NCBI GenBank assembly: GCA_040381195.1 | Contig: JBEIHR010000010.1 | Location: 1-33,101, forward strand | Direction: 5' to 3' | DNA: 33,101 nt | Source: VGCC01 sp040381195 | Lineage (GTDB): Bacteria; Actinomycetota; Actinomycetes; S36-B12 | In this document: one piece after another, positions 23,353 through 32,089 of the stretch | How positions within the stretch are numbered: position 1 is the first letter of the stretch | Layout: every line of letters starts with the position of its first letter | Notes under the pieces: generated by a model | The model's input: only the letters and a program-made list of their open reading frames with translations | What the model was told of the DNA's origin: nothing | Database searches by the model: none | Made by a program: the position numbers and the translations under genes

Positions 23353-25431
23353 ATGGCGAAACGCAAGGGTCTCGTGGGTGCGCTCGGTGGCGCACTCGAC
23401 CGCGGCATGGATCATCCGGCTCGAACCGGATTGATCGGAGCGGGCATCGCGCTCGGTCGTAGCTTCCAGCCGAACCTCCTCACTCGCGGGACGACGGACC
23501 AGGCCATCATCAGCGGGGCCACCACAGCCTTCGCCTATGGAGTTTTCTCAACGACCGATGCGGTGGTAGACGCGGTGGCCTCGCGAATAAGTGGCGATAG
23601 TCGACCGGGAACGGGGTCACGCGTCGCGGTCGCCGTCGGACTCGGCCTGCTGGGTGCAGCCACATTCCGCAAGTTCGCCTGGCAGGAGCATGAGCCGCGT
23701 TCGCGTGCTGCGATCCGTCTGGTGAGTCGCACCGCGATAGTCGGCGCGTCCTCAAGCGCCATCTCGTCGGTGGTTGGCTCGCGATCCTCCGGACGCCGAC
23801 TCGGCTTCGCCGTGGCTGCGGCCGCTGCAGCGGCTTCGTGGGCCAGCGTCTCGCCATGGCGTGCGGCACCGGGTTCGCTCATCGGTCGGAAGAGTGAACG
23901 TGACACTTCGGTACCGGACACGTTCGAGGAAGACTCCGTGCGCGAAGTCGCACCACTGAAGATGGCCGCCATAGGCAGCGGCGTGGCGCTGGCCATGTAT
24001 GGACTGGCACGGGCGGAGTCGCTTCTGACGGACTCGCTTGCCACTGGTGCAAGCAAGGCCTTCGGTGGTGAGCCACAGGATCACCGCGCCATCGGTCGCG
24101 TGACGTCCCTTGCCCTCAGCGCGGGATTTGCCTACGTGGCCCTCAACAGGGTCTCGGCCATGTTGACCAAGGGTGGTGGAGCAGTCGAGCCCGGCATGGA
24201 GATCCCGCCCACGATCCCCGAAGTCACGGGTTCACCCGCATCGGGACTGGACTGGATGAAGCAGACACGTGAGGGTGCACGGTGGCTCGCGGGAGTCCTC
24301 GACCCGAAGACCATAAATTCGGTCATGGGACGCACTGACGCCATCCAACCGATCCGGGTCTACGGAAGCTTGGACATCGTCGAGGATCCGCACGAGCGCG
24401 CGGAGATCCTGCTGCGCGAGATCGACCGCACCAAGGCGCTAGAGCGCGAGCACTTCGCGCTGTTTTCCCCCACGGGTTCCGGATACGTCAACTACGTGGC
24501 GACGGAGACCTTCGAGTTCCTCACCGGAGGCAACTGCGCATCCGCCGCTATTCAGTATTCGGTCCTACCTTCGAGCTTCTCCCTCGGTGACGTGTCCAAG
24601 GGAATCGACCAGACCCGCATGGTCATCGATGGCATCACCATGCGGTTGCTTGATATTCCGAAGAAGAAGCGCCCAAAGTTCTACCTCTTCGGCGAGAGCC
24701 TGGGCTCCCAAGTGAGTGAGGGCATGTTCCAGGGCACCTGGACCTACGGCCTCCCCGGGGCGAAAGTCGACTACGCACTGTGGATCGGAACGCCATCGGC
24801 CACCACCTGGCGCAAGGAACTCTGGGGTGACCGCACGATCGCCGAGGCACCCGAGGTTGGTCCTGACGACATCTACCTCCCCCGCAACCTCGAGGACTGG
24901 AGGTCGCTCACCCCTGAGAAGCGCGCGCAGGTGCGCTACCTGCTCTTGCAGAACGGCGATGATCCGATTCCTAAGTTCGGCAGCCAATTGATGTGGCGCA
25001 AGCCGGACTGGCTGGGTGCCGCGCGACCTTCCGGTGCACCCCAGAACACCTACTGGGTTCCCGGCACGACGTTCCTCATGACCTTCATCGACATGCTCAA
25101 CGCCCTCACGCCCACTCCTGGAACATTTGCCGAGGGGGGTCACGATTACCGCGAAGTCCTCCCCGACGCGATCAGCCAGACGTGGCGCCTTCCCGCGACC
25201 GAGGAGCAGATGGCGAGCATGAATACCAACCTGCGGCAGCGAGAGTTGGCCTGGGAGCTCTATCGGGACTGGTCCGCCGCGTGCGCCAAGCCTGCTGCGG
25301 AGATGACCAAGGCCAAGGAGAGCACCCTGGCCAAGGCCTCGAAATATGTCGGACGCGAGGTGGACGCACAGGGCCTCATCGACCTCGTGAAGGTGGCTCT
25401 TCCAGAGCGCGCTGCTTTACTCAAGCCTTGA
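23353..25431 (+). CDS. Abhydrolase_9-like alpha/beta hydrolase with membrane-like N-terminus
   Basis: 692 residues from ATG 23353; an in-frame ATG 24 bases earlier is possible, but the TAGCCT box would then lie inside the gene. Residues 1-280 are Ala/Gly-rich with several weakly hydrophobic helices (VAVAVGLGLLGAATF, AAIGSGVALAMYGLA, SLALSAGFAYVALNR), as in the integral-membrane N-terminus of the family. The catalytic part has RAEILLREIDRTKALEREH, FSPTGSGYVNYVATETFEFL, IQYSVLPSSFSLGD, the nucleophile elbow FGESLGSQ (Ser449), an acid in NGDDPIP (Asp536 or Asp537) and His597 in GGHDY. The triad is therefore complete. The substrate is unknown; lipids are a guess from the membrane location. It could be cargo or an accessory factor of the neighbouring eCIS, or unrelated to it. 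Confidence 0.75.
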   Translation: MAKRKGLVGALGGALDRGMDHPARTGLIGAGIALGRSFQPNLLTRGTTDQAIISGATTAFAYGVFSTTDAVVDAVASRISGDSRPGTGSRVAVAVGLGLLGAATFRKFAWQEHEPRSRAAIRLVSRTAIVGASSSAISSVVGSRSSGRRLGFAVAAAAAAASWASVSPWRAAPGSLIGRKSERDTSVPDTFEEDSVREVAPLKMAAIGSGVALAMYGLARAESLLTDSLATGASKAFGGEPQDHRAIGRVTSLALSAGFAYVALNRVSAMLTKGGGAVEPGMEIPPTIPEVTGSPASGLDWMKQTREGARWLAGVLDPKTINSVMGRTDAIQPIRVYGSLDIVEDPHERAEILLREIDRTKALEREHFALFSPTGSGYVNYVATETFEFLTGGNCASAAIQYSVLPSSFSLGDVSKGIDQTRMVIDGITMRLLDIPKKKRPKFYLFGESLGSQVSEGMFQGTWTYGLPGAKVDYALWIGTPSATTWRKELWGDRTIAEAPEVGPDDIYLPRNLEDWRSLTPEKRAQVRYLLLQNGDDPIPKFGSQLMWRKPDWLGAARPSGAPQNTYWVPGTTFLMTFIDMLNALTPTPGTFAEGGHDYREVLPDAISQTWRLPATEEQMASMNTNLRQRELAWELYRDWSAACAKPAAEMTKAKESTLAKASKYVGREVDAQGLIDLVKVALPERAALLKP

Positions 25432-25452
25432 TTCGGGAATGACGTTCGGCCC

Positions 25453-26880
25453 CTACCTGTTCCAGTAGTCCGCGTCTTTCTCCTCTTCCTCGATCATTCC
25501 CGGTTGCACGTTCTCGGCTCCTGTGTCGTTGCTCGAGTGGATGAGAGGTTCGTTATCTGGGAACTGAACCACCGGCTCCTGAGCGTGGCGTTCTCTGCCG
25601 TCTTGCTCGGCGTTCTTCGCCTCGTCCGGATGCGCGGCTAGATAAGCCGCCAGAGATGTATCGAGCTTGCTCCTGCGAGCGGATTTGCTCGCATTGTGTT
25701 TGGCACCCTTCTTGGCGAATGTCCTATTCGGGTCACTCTTATCCATCAGGTCTTCCTCATCAGGCTCGCTGAACTGCACCCGCTTGCCCGTGCGAGCCCG
25801 TGACGTCGGTTTGGCGTTTGCCTGCTCAGCTGACCAATAGCCGTTCCAGAAATTCGACCGAGCAGCGACTTGTCGTCCGTAGAGCGGAGCAGCCAAGTCT
25901 CCTTGATCCGCGCTCGTCTGGGCCGATGCTGCTGCTCTTCGCTTCTGTTCAGCGCTGTAGGAGGATTCCATCGCTGATCCGTACGTCTTCAACGCATCTT
26001 CACCATCGACCGGTGCGGCCGGTCTCTGGGCAGGTTGCGCACCGAAGAGCAATTGCCCGGTCAGGAGTGGATTAGCTGCTTGAGGCAGGCCCGCGAACCT
26101 GGCCTTCTTACCGTCATGTTGGGCGTCCAACTTCTTGAAGTGTGCTCCCCCTTGGGCGAATGGCGCGCCCGCTGCAGACTCAGTCTCGACTGCTTGATCG
26201 ACACGTTCATTCGCTGCGACAGTCTCCGGGAGCAGAGTTTCGGCAGTGTGTTGTCGACCGCCCCGCACTTTCAGGGCTGATTTCTGTGGCACGGCGGCGC
26301 GATGGTTTGATATCCCGCCGGCTTCTGGATTGCCAACATCAGCGGCGGGTTGCTGATCCAGATCGGCAACATCGGGGGCAGGAGCGGCCCCCTGCGCCCG
26401 CGCCGGAGTACCGAATTCGGCTCCGATCTGCGTGCGCAACTTCCGCTCCCGCATCCGACGCACCCAACCCCAGTTCTTGTAGTTGAGGATGCCTCCGAAG
26501 TGGCGCTTGCGAATACTGGCGAATTTGTTGCGAAACCGCTCCGCCTGCGCACCCGCGCGCTGGCCAGCCCCCATGGCCGTTTTGGCAGATTGCATTTTCG
26601 ATGCTACGAAACTGTCATCCTTGGCATGATCGAGTGGGTCACCTTCCTCGACAAGGTCCCGATCACCCCAGACTCCCTGAAGATTTCGCTCCAGGCGCGG
26701 TGTCGAAAGCAAGCTTCTACCGAGATCACGGTCGACGGCGCCTGCGCCTCGGTCGACCATTCGGTAGCCACTGGCTTCTGAGTCGTTGATCAGCGGCGAT
26801 CGGCGAAGGAAATTGGTGTCGTCACGGTCTCCGCCGCGTGCCCTCGCTGCGGATTCATCGTCCAGAAGTGGTTCGTACAT
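25453..26880 (-). CDS. Disordered hypothetical protein
   Basis: 475 residues from ATG 26880; a TTG directly before it is also possible. No family is recognised. The sequence is Ala/Asp/Arg/Gln-rich with long polar stretches, one basic helical block near residues 128-145 (FGGILNYKNWGWVRRMRERK), and a strongly acidic end (MIEEEEKDADYWNR). There is no signal peptide, membrane helix or cysteine-rich motif. Base composition is visibly less GC-rich than in the flanking genes. The gene converges on the hydrolase gene with only 21 bases between their ends. Its charge pattern resembles the 954-residue protein of the right operon in general style, but no real alignment is seen. Cargo or regulator roles are speculation. 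Confidence 0.6.
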   Translation of the reverse strand: MYEPLLDDESAARARGGDRDDTNFLRRSPLINDSEASGYRMVDRGAGAVDRDLGRSLLSTPRLERNLQGVWGDRDLVEEGDPLDHAKDDSFVASKMQSAKTAMGAGQRAGAQAERFRNKFASIRKRHFGGILNYKNWGWVRRMRERKLRTQIGAEFGTPARAQGAAPAPDVADLDQQPAADVGNPEAGGISNHRAAVPQKSALKVRGGRQHTAETLLPETVAANERVDQAVETESAAGAPFAQGGAHFKKLDAQHDGKKARFAGLPQAANPLLTGQLLFGAQPAQRPAAPVDGEDALKTYGSAMESSYSAEQKRRAAASAQTSADQGDLAAPLYGRQVAARSNFWNGYWSAEQANAKPTSRARTGKRVQFSEPDEEDLMDKSDPNRTFAKKGAKHNASKSARRSKLDTSLAAYLAAHPDEAKNAEQDGRERHAQEPVVQFPDNEPLIHSSNDTGAENVQPGMIEEEEKDADYWNR

Positions 26881-26947
26881 CAACTCCGCCCGGGCTCACC
26901 GATATCACAGAAGGATACCGGCCTCCTCCCTTCGTGATGGGACTTTC

Positions 26948-27502
26948 CTAGACCTCGGGCGCCCCCGCGGCCGCCGCGGCAAGGTCCTGCACCAGCCTCC
27001 GGTCCACCTTCCAATTCACGGGGACCTGGATGGTCTTCTTGTTGACCTTGTAACCGGTGAGCCGTGGTCGAAAGTCGTCGATGACCTCGGAGTTGAACGG
27101 GGCAATGAGTATGTGGTTGCTGGCCACGGAAAGGCCGAAGATGTACTTCCCCTGGTACTTCACCATGGGCTGATTCCAGGCGATCACCACCTCGGCCGTG
27201 GGGAACTTCGTTGTCACCGCCTTCAGCACGCTCGTGACGGTCGCTTGCTTCGTAGCATCTAGAGGAGTCAGGAATTCCTCAAGAGAGGTGAAGCGCTTCG
27301 ACGAGGTCGAGCCGCGAGAATACAGCACGAGTGCGTTAGCGTGCACCCTGCTGAAGCCGTGGTTTTCCTGCAGATAGGCCATCTGCTCGGCGTACTTCCG
27401 ATCGGAGATTTCCTTCATCACGCCGAACCAGAACGACATCGGTTGCCCGTAGCGCTTCTCGATCGCGGGGAAATAGTCGGAGCGATCACCGGACGTCGGC
27501 AC
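26948..27502 (-). CDS. DUF4287/DUF1801 (YdhG-like) domain protein
   Basis: 184 residues. The N-terminal third matches DUF4287 (YFPAIEKRYGQPMSFWFGVM, then MAYLQENHGFSRVHANALVL). The rest resembles the YdhG/DUF1801-DUF5655 fold (LKAVTTKFPTAEVVIAWNQP, KYIFGLSVASNHILIAPFN, and the C-terminal IQVPVNWKVDRRLVQDL). Members are small cytosolic proteins, some named iron-chaperone-like, with no firm biochemical role. GTG 27502 is chosen because TAGGCT ends 6 bases before it, a leaderless promoter pattern. A short Ala-rich tail ends the protein. It seems to mark the return to ordinary chromosomal genes. Confidence 0.75.
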   Translation of the reverse strand: MPTSGDRSDYFPAIEKRYGQPMSFWFGVMKEISDRKYAEQMAYLQENHGFSRVHANALVLYSRGSTSSKRFTSLEEFLTPLDATKQATVTSVLKAVTTKFPTAEVVIAWNQPMVKYQGKYIFGLSVASNHILIAPFNSEVIDDFRPRLTGYKVNKKTIQVPVNWKVDRRLVQDLAAAAAGAPEV

Positions 27503-27514
27503 GCCGCGAGCCTA
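27503..27514 (-). promoter_or_regulatory. Leaderless -10 box of the DUF4287 gene
   Basis: On the minus strand TAGGCT is followed by CGCGGC and then GTG. The arrangement TAnnnT-N6-start is the same as at 15386-15398. No clear -35 element is seen. Confidence 0.5.
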
Positions 27515-28945
27515 CGTCGTCGGTTGGTGCGGCATCGCGCTTCGGCGCCATGCCCACAGCGCGACCACCGCGGACACCACAAGGGTCCCGACGATCACCA
27601 GGACGATCATCGTCCGGTCTATCCCCTCGCTGCTCGTCATGGCCGATGGCGGAATCTCGAGGGACGCCAGGATCCCGACATGGTCGGTGGGGAAGCACAC
27701 CCGCTCCCCCAGATCGACGTTCAAGGCCTGTGCCGCGGCGCGCGCGTTCTCGATTTGGAGTGGATCGGAGCATGCCCACAGGTTGTCCCCGTCGGGCCAC
27801 CTCTCCCCCACGAGCCCCGCATCGCGGACCGTCACGCCATTCGCGACGAATATGTAGTCGAGTCGGTCCGTGTGACCGAAGGGATTCCCTCCCGCCTGAG
27901 CAAGGCGCTGCAGGTCAGGGCCTGCGAGCAACGCGCTGGAGCCCCACGTCGCATTCGCAGGATCCAATGCATCGGGGCCCACATCCGTGAAGCCCGCCCG
28001 CACCATCGACCAGTAGGCACTGCAGGTGGCATCCGCGGTGCTGGCCCCGGGGTCGTCCACTTGCTCGCGGCACCCGGTTGTGACGTCGGGTTGCAGGCTC
28101 GGATTGGGCTCCCCGGCGCCACGCGGGTCTCGCGGATCGGAGTTGAAGTCACCGATGACCACGAGCGGCATGGTCCAGTCCTTCGTGGCGTGGATCAGTT
28201 CCTGGGCTTGGAGGGAGCTCGAGGGCGCCGCCCCCGGGCTCCACGCGTACTCCAGGTGGGTGGTGACGAAGCGTGCACTGCCCTGCGGAAGCTCGATATC
28301 GGCCCACGAGTATCCGCGCGGGATCTCGAACAGCACGGGAACCACCGAGTACTTCGCCTCGTAATCGGCGGTCCCCACGGCAGTCACAGAGTCGGCGAGG
28401 TCGGCGCGCACGAGCAGGGCGTCGCCGATGGTGAATCCGCAGGCGACCGCATCGGCGCCGAAGATCGGCTGGAATGTGGTCGGGTCGGTCACCGTGGTCA
28501 GGCCGGGCAGGGCCGGGATCGAGTATCCGGGGTTCATGGCCTGCACCCCGTCGTGCGAGGCGATGACGTAGGGAGTGCCCGCCGCCTCCGTGGCTTCGAG
28601 GAGCTGCTCGAGGAAGTCATAGACAACGGTGCTGGATCCCAGCCAGGAGGGTCGACACATCCACGTCGTCGCCTCCTGGATCCCGACCACATCCGGTCGG
28701 TCTTGCACCAACTCGGCCGCGAGGGAATCCACGCGAGCGTCGAAGTCCGTGGCAGCAACCTGCTCCCACATGAACTGTGCTGCCGCAGGCATATCGGGCA
28801 GCAGTTCCAGGGCCACCGCCACATCGGCACCCAGGTAGAGGTTTCGACTCATCACCGTGACTGTGGCGCCCTCGGCGTGGGCCGGGGTGACCCCCAGGGG
28901 AACGGCAAGAAGCACGGCGAGGATCACGGTTCCCGCGCGTCGCAT
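27512..28945 (-). CDS. Secreted, membrane-anchored endonuclease/exonuclease/phosphatase family protein
   Basis: 477 residues from ATG 28945, chosen because a classical signal peptide begins there (MRRAGTVILAVLLAVPLGV, cleavage after AHA at 24); the open frame upstream is a shadow of the MFS gene. The DNase I-like fold is well preserved: N35 in SRNLYLG, E91 in VVGIQEA, H230 in FVTTHLEY, D266 and N268 in VVIGDFNSDP, D363 in DRLDYIFV, and D421-H422 in FPTDHVGIL. Residues 445-466 form a transmembrane helix with a short basic tail, so the enzyme would face outward, anchored by its C-terminus. It probably cleaves phosphodiester bonds in nucleic acid or a phospho-substrate, metal-dependently; the exact substrate cannot be told. 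The gene is divergent from the MFS transporter. Confidence 0.85.
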   Translation of the reverse strand: MRRAGTVILAVLLAVPLGVTPAHAEGATVTVMSRNLYLGADVAVALELLPDMPAAAQFMWEQVAATDFDARVDSLAAELVQDRPDVVGIQEATTWMCRPSWLGSSTVVYDFLEQLLEATEAAGTPYVIASHDGVQAMNPGYSIPALPGLTTVTDPTTFQPIFGADAVACGFTIGDALLVRADLADSVTAVGTADYEAKYSVVPVLFEIPRGYSWADIELPQGSARFVTTHLEYAWSPGAAPSSSLQAQELIHATKDWTMPLVVIGDFNSDPRDPRGAGEPNPSLQPDVTTGCREQVDDPGASTADATCSAYWSMVRAGFTDVGPDALDPANATWGSSALLAGPDLQRLAQAGGNPFGHTDRLDYIFVANGVTVRDAGLVGERWPDGDNLWACSDPLQIENARAAAQALNVDLGERVCFPTDHVGILASLEIPPSAMTSSEGIDRTMIVLVIVGTLVVSAVVALWAWRRSAMPHQPTT

Positions 28946-29054
28946 GACCAGAGTATGTCGGTTTGCGGGAGTGTTCTCCTGATCCATCGCCCCGCGTCCG
29001 AGTGACATTCCTGTCAGCCACGAGATGGACCCAGCACTGACTAGGGTCGCGGCC
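28946..29054. promoter_or_regulatory. Divergent promoter region, nuclease/MFS genes, with palindrome
   Basis: 109 bases. For the MFS gene TAGGGT (29042-29047) is followed by 7 bases and ATG 29055, a leaderless pattern. For the nuclease a weaker CATACT lies 6 bases before its ATG. A palindrome TGACATTCCTGTCA occupies 29003-29016 and may be an operator shared by both genes. Confidence 0.45.
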
Positions 29055-30305
29055 ATGGCAAGTACGCCCGCAGGAACCGCATGCGAGCTCACTCCATTGC
29101 CACAGGCGTCCGTCTTCCGGCAACTGCGGGCGACGCCGCGGATTTTCGCGTTCATGGGTCTCCTCATCGGAACCGCAATGAGCCTCGGGGCGAAGGAGGT
29201 AGCCCGCTGGCAGTATCTCGACGAGGCATTCACCGATGAGTGGGGCCTAGGCGAGACCGCTGCGGTCGCCGCCGTCACCGTCGCAGTGACGAGCCTGACG
29301 CTGGGCCGCGTCATGGATCGCCGAGACCCACGGCCGTTTGTGATGGTGGCTTTCGCCCTTTCAACCGTGTCCAACGGGCTCCTTGGATTCCTTCTCCTCC
29401 AGGGTCCTCTGCCGATCTGGGTTGCCCTGGTTGCCGCAGCCTTCGATGGGGCGGCTCTCGGCATCGGCGGTGTCTCCCTGCTGAAGACGCAGGCTGCATT
29501 CGTGATTCCTGGAGCCGAGGGCGCAGCCGAGATTCTCAATGTGCTCAGGCTCGGTATCGGCGGAGTGCTCGGCGCCCTCTTCGCGGGGTTGAGTCCGGAC
29601 CCCGCATGGACACTCCTGGCCACGGTGCCGCTCCTCGCTGTCTCGAGTTGCCTCGTGTGGATCGTGATGCGTCCCATCACGCCTCGCACACCACCTGCAG
29701 GGCTAGCGAGGATCGGGCTCTCCGTGGTGGCGTACCTGCGTGCGACTCCACGTCTGGCGCGGATCGTCGGCGTGGACTTGACGCTCTCCCTGGTGATTCC
29801 GACTCAATTGATCAACCTCGTGATGTCCAACCTCGATGCGCCAGACATTGCGGCAGCCAGCATCGCCTCAGGGATGGTGGGCGTGCTCCTCGGGCGCCTC
29901 GCACTGACACTCATCGGATTCCGAGGTAACCCGCGCGTCATTCTGCTGATCACCGTGGGGACCCTCTGCTGCGTGCAATTCCTCGGAGCCTTGTCCCTGA
30001 CAGATGGTTGGATCATCTCGCAACCCCTAGCGCTCCCCGCCATCGTCATCCTGGGAACCATTGCGAGTACCTATGCGCAGGGATTACTGGCCGCGATCAT
30101 CCAACAGGAGGTCGCCGAGGAGTACCGAGGACGATTGGGTTCGATTCTCGTCGCCGGGCGCAACATCCTCATCTCGGTAGGCGCGCTCGCGGGCGCCCTG
30201 GGCGCAGCAACCCTGGGAGCTCAGTGGCTTGTCGGCCTCCTAGCGTGCACGCTTATCGTCGTGATCGCGTTCACACGGGGCTTCTCGGTCCTAGCACGTC
30301 CCTAG
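29055..30305 (+). CDS. Major facilitator superfamily transporter
   Basis: 416 residues from ATG 29055; an in-frame ATG 30 bases upstream lies before the TAGGGT box and is less likely. About 10-12 hydrophobic helices are visible (IFAFMGLLIGTAMSLG, FVMVAFALSTVSNGLLGFL, LALPAIVILGTIASTYAQGL among others). MFS motif A is present between helices 2 and 3 as GRVMDRRDPRP, and a weaker copy may lie in the second half. The family resembles single-component actinobacterial efflux or solute transporters; no substrate can be assigned. It is transcribed away from the secreted nuclease and is followed after 69 bases by the DUF4436 gene. Confidence 0.8.
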   Translation: MASTPAGTACELTPLPQASVFRQLRATPRIFAFMGLLIGTAMSLGAKEVARWQYLDEAFTDEWGLGETAAVAAVTVAVTSLTLGRVMDRRDPRPFVMVAFALSTVSNGLLGFLLLQGPLPIWVALVAAAFDGAALGIGGVSLLKTQAAFVIPGAEGAAEILNVLRLGIGGVLGALFAGLSPDPAWTLLATVPLLAVSSCLVWIVMRPITPRTPPAGLARIGLSVVAYLRATPRLARIVGVDLTLSLVIPTQLINLVMSNLDAPDIAAASIASGMVGVLLGRLALTLIGFRGNPRVILLITVGTLCCVQFLGALSLTDGWIISQPLALPAIVILGTIASTYAQGLLAAIIQQEVAEEYRGRLGSILVAGRNILISVGALAGALGAATLGAQWLVGLLACTLIVVIAFTRGFSVLARP

Positions 30306-30359
30306 GACGATCCCCCCGAAGCAACACTGTGCATGACGGAGAAATCGACTCCTCGCGAC

Positions 30360-30365
30360 TAGCAT
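30360..30365 (+). promoter_or_regulatory. -10 box of the DUF4436 gene
   Basis: TAGCAT lies 9 bases before GTG 30375, so the transcript would have a leader of at most about two bases. The 69-base gap after the MFS gene holds no other recognisable site. Confidence 0.4.
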
Positions 30366-30374
30366 GGCGCGATC

Positions 30375-31295
30375 GTGAACATTGAGAAGCGCACCCGCAC
30401 ATTCCGGTACTCCGCGCTGGCCCTCGGCGCACTCGTGCTCATCTCTTATGTGGTGTTCCTGTTCATCCAGAAGCCAGGGGATGTCGAGATCGAGGATTCG
30501 ATCAGCGCAGGGGAACTCGAGAACGGACTGGAGATCGACTTCACCATCACCGAGGTCGATCCCAAACTGCTACAGACGCACTTTCAGATGCGCCTGGAGG
30601 CGAACGGCGACATCGCCGGAGCGTTCGGTCGCCGCGACACGGCCGGTGTGCCGCTGCAGATCATGATCTACGGGTGTGACTGCGATGTGGATGTCGCCGC
30701 AGGCGAGGAGTTACCCATGGTCTCCGGCACCCTCCCTCTAGAGGTAACCCGATCCATCAACGCGTGGCCGCTCGACGAGTATCGGACGGACATCACAATC
30801 CAGGTCCTCTCGGGAGACACCCTGGTTCCGGCCTCGCTCACGCCGACGGCGTTGGCGACATCTGGGTACTCCCTGGTTTATGCGCCCCTGGAAGGCACCG
30901 ACAACATCCTTGCCTCACCCGGTGGGGCCGCTTTCGCCCAGGTGGTGGTGACACGCTCCGACGATACGAAGTTGATCGCACTGGTCCTCGCCATCGGAGT
31001 TCTGCTCCAGGTGACAGTGTTGGTCATCCTCGCCATCGCTGGAGTCAGAGGGAAGAGAAGCCTCAGGCTTCGCGATGAGTTCTGGATCACCACGTTCCTC
31101 ATCGCCCTGCCCGCACTTCGCGCTGCGATGCCGGGTTCGCCGCCGTTGGGTATCGCGTTCGACGTGTTCTTCTTCTACTGGGCGGTGCTGGCTGTCACCT
31201 GCGTGTTCGTGATCATCCTTCTGCGCATCCTGCTGGTGCCTGAGGCATCGGAGCGCCCAAGCGTCTCTGAGGCCTCGCAGGACACCGACGAATAG
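30375..31295 (+). CDS. DUF4436 membrane protein
   Basis: 306 residues from GTG 30375. An N-terminal transmembrane segment (LALGALVLISYVVFLFIQ) is followed by an extracellular beta-rich domain of about 170 residues with a CDCDVDV motif. Then come a helix at about 200-220 (LIALVLAIGVLLQVTVLVIL), the conserved LRDEFWITTFLIALPALRAA, the segment MPGSPPLGIAFDVFFFYW and a last helix (VTCVFVIILLRILLV). This fits the DUF4436 family, common in actinobacteria and without known function. The C-terminus is an acidic cytoplasmic tail. The carboxypeptidase gene follows 15 bases later, so the two are probably co-transcribed. Confidence 0.75.
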   Translation: MNIEKRTRTFRYSALALGALVLISYVVFLFIQKPGDVEIEDSISAGELENGLEIDFTITEVDPKLLQTHFQMRLEANGDIAGAFGRRDTAGVPLQIMIYGCDCDVDVAAGEELPMVSGTLPLEVTRSINAWPLDEYRTDITIQVLSGDTLVPASLTPTALATSGYSLVYAPLEGTDNILASPGGAAFAQVVVTRSDDTKLIALVLAIGVLLQVTVLVILAIAGVRGKRSLRLRDEFWITTFLIALPALRAAMPGSPPLGIAFDVFFFYWAVLAVTCVFVIILLRILLVPEASERPSVSEASQDTDE

Positions 31296-31310
31296 CCAGG
31301 CCACGTTGCT

Positions 31311-32042
31311 ATGGGTTTCAGACGTCTGTGGATAGTCGCGGTGTCGCTCCTCACGGCGCTCGCCCTGCCACCGGCTGCAGGGACTCCCACCTGGCAGGAC
31401 ATCGGCGCATCCCGCGAGGGAACTCCGCTCCGCGCACTGCTGATCGGTGATCCGACAGCCGATGTGCGCATCGTGATTGTGGGCGAGATGCACGGGGACG
31501 AGCCAGCCGGCCGGAGGGTGGTGAAGGCCCTCACGCGCATGACTCCCCCGGCAGGAACGGCTGTCTGGGTGATCCCGACGATGAACCCTGACGGTCATGC
31601 TCGCCGGACGCGGACGAATGCCCGTGGCGTCGACTTGAATCGCAACTTCCCGACGCAGTGGCGCGCCCAGGATGCCAACACTCGCGAGTGGTCAGGACCC
31701 CGGGCGGCTAGTGAGCCTGAGACCCGCGCGGTGATGAGATTCCTGGAGTCCGTCCAGCCGACGGCCGTGCTGTCGTTCCATCAGCCGTTCGGCGTCGTGG
31801 ACATCACCCACTCCCCTGCGCGAGAGGCCGGCCGGGCAGTGGCGCGGTGGATGGGACTCCCGGCACGACCCGTCGACTGTTCGGGTCCCTGCCGGGGCAC
31901 CTTGACCGAGTGGGTGACGGAGGAGCTGAACGCCATCGCCCTCACGGTGGAATTGCCTGGCACCGTGCCATCGAGCGCTGTCGATCGCAGCGCCTCCGCG
32001 GTCATACGGCTGGCTCGGTGGCTCTCTCAGCAATCCACGTGA
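31311..32042 (+). CDS. Secreted M14-family zinc carboxypeptidase (MpaA-like)
   Basis: 243 residues. A signal peptide (RRLWIVAVSLLTALALPPAA) is followed by a compact M14 domain with all key residues: zinc ligands H61 and E64 in GEMHGDEP and H157 in VLSFHQP, the substrate-binding NARGVDLNRNFP (R105, N110, R111), and the general base E214 in LTVELPG. The short size and HGDE motif are closest to the murein-peptide amidase/gamma-D-glutamyl peptidase branch, so cell-wall peptides are the likely substrate. A Cys pair (190, 194) may form a disulfide. No Shine-Dalgarno is obvious before the ATG; expression may depend on the DUF4436 gene upstream. Confidence 0.85.
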   Translation: MGFRRLWIVAVSLLTALALPPAAGTPTWQDIGASREGTPLRALLIGDPTADVRIVIVGEMHGDEPAGRRVVKALTRMTPPAGTAVWVIPTMNPDGHARRTRTNARGVDLNRNFPTQWRAQDANTREWSGPRAASEPETRAVMRFLESVQPTAVLSFHQPFGVVDITHSPAREAGRAVARWMGLPARPVDCSGPCRGTLTEWVTEELNAIALTVELPGTVPSSAVDRSASAVIRLARWLSQQST

Positions 32043-32054
32043 AACCACGTTCCT

Positions 32055-32088
32055 GGTGCGTCACGTGAGGTCAGAGACCACCTGCACC
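32055..32088. terminator. Possible bidirectional terminator between convergent genes
   Basis: GGTGC (32055-32059) can pair with GCACC (32084-32088), and inside it GGTC-AGA-GACC (32069-32079) forms a perfect small hairpin. There is no T-run on either side, so intrinsic termination would be weak. It is called mainly because it fills the 47-base gap between convergent genes. Confidence 0.3.
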
Positions 32089-32089
32089 G

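Noticed and set aside
22150..26500. Possible homology between the 954- and 475-residue proteins (KNW...RM motif in each)
   Set aside because: The match is only a few residues and needs a one-residue shift; not enough to call them paralogues.
27341..29005. 554-codon plus-strand open frame
   Set aside because: Antisense shadow of the nuclease gene; His/Arg-rich composition typical of GC-rich complementary frames, with no domain.
28946..29689. 744-base minus-strand extension of the nuclease reading frame
   Set aside because: It is antisense to the MFS gene, is Arg/Ser/Pro-rich shadow sequence, and lies upstream of a clear signal peptide start.
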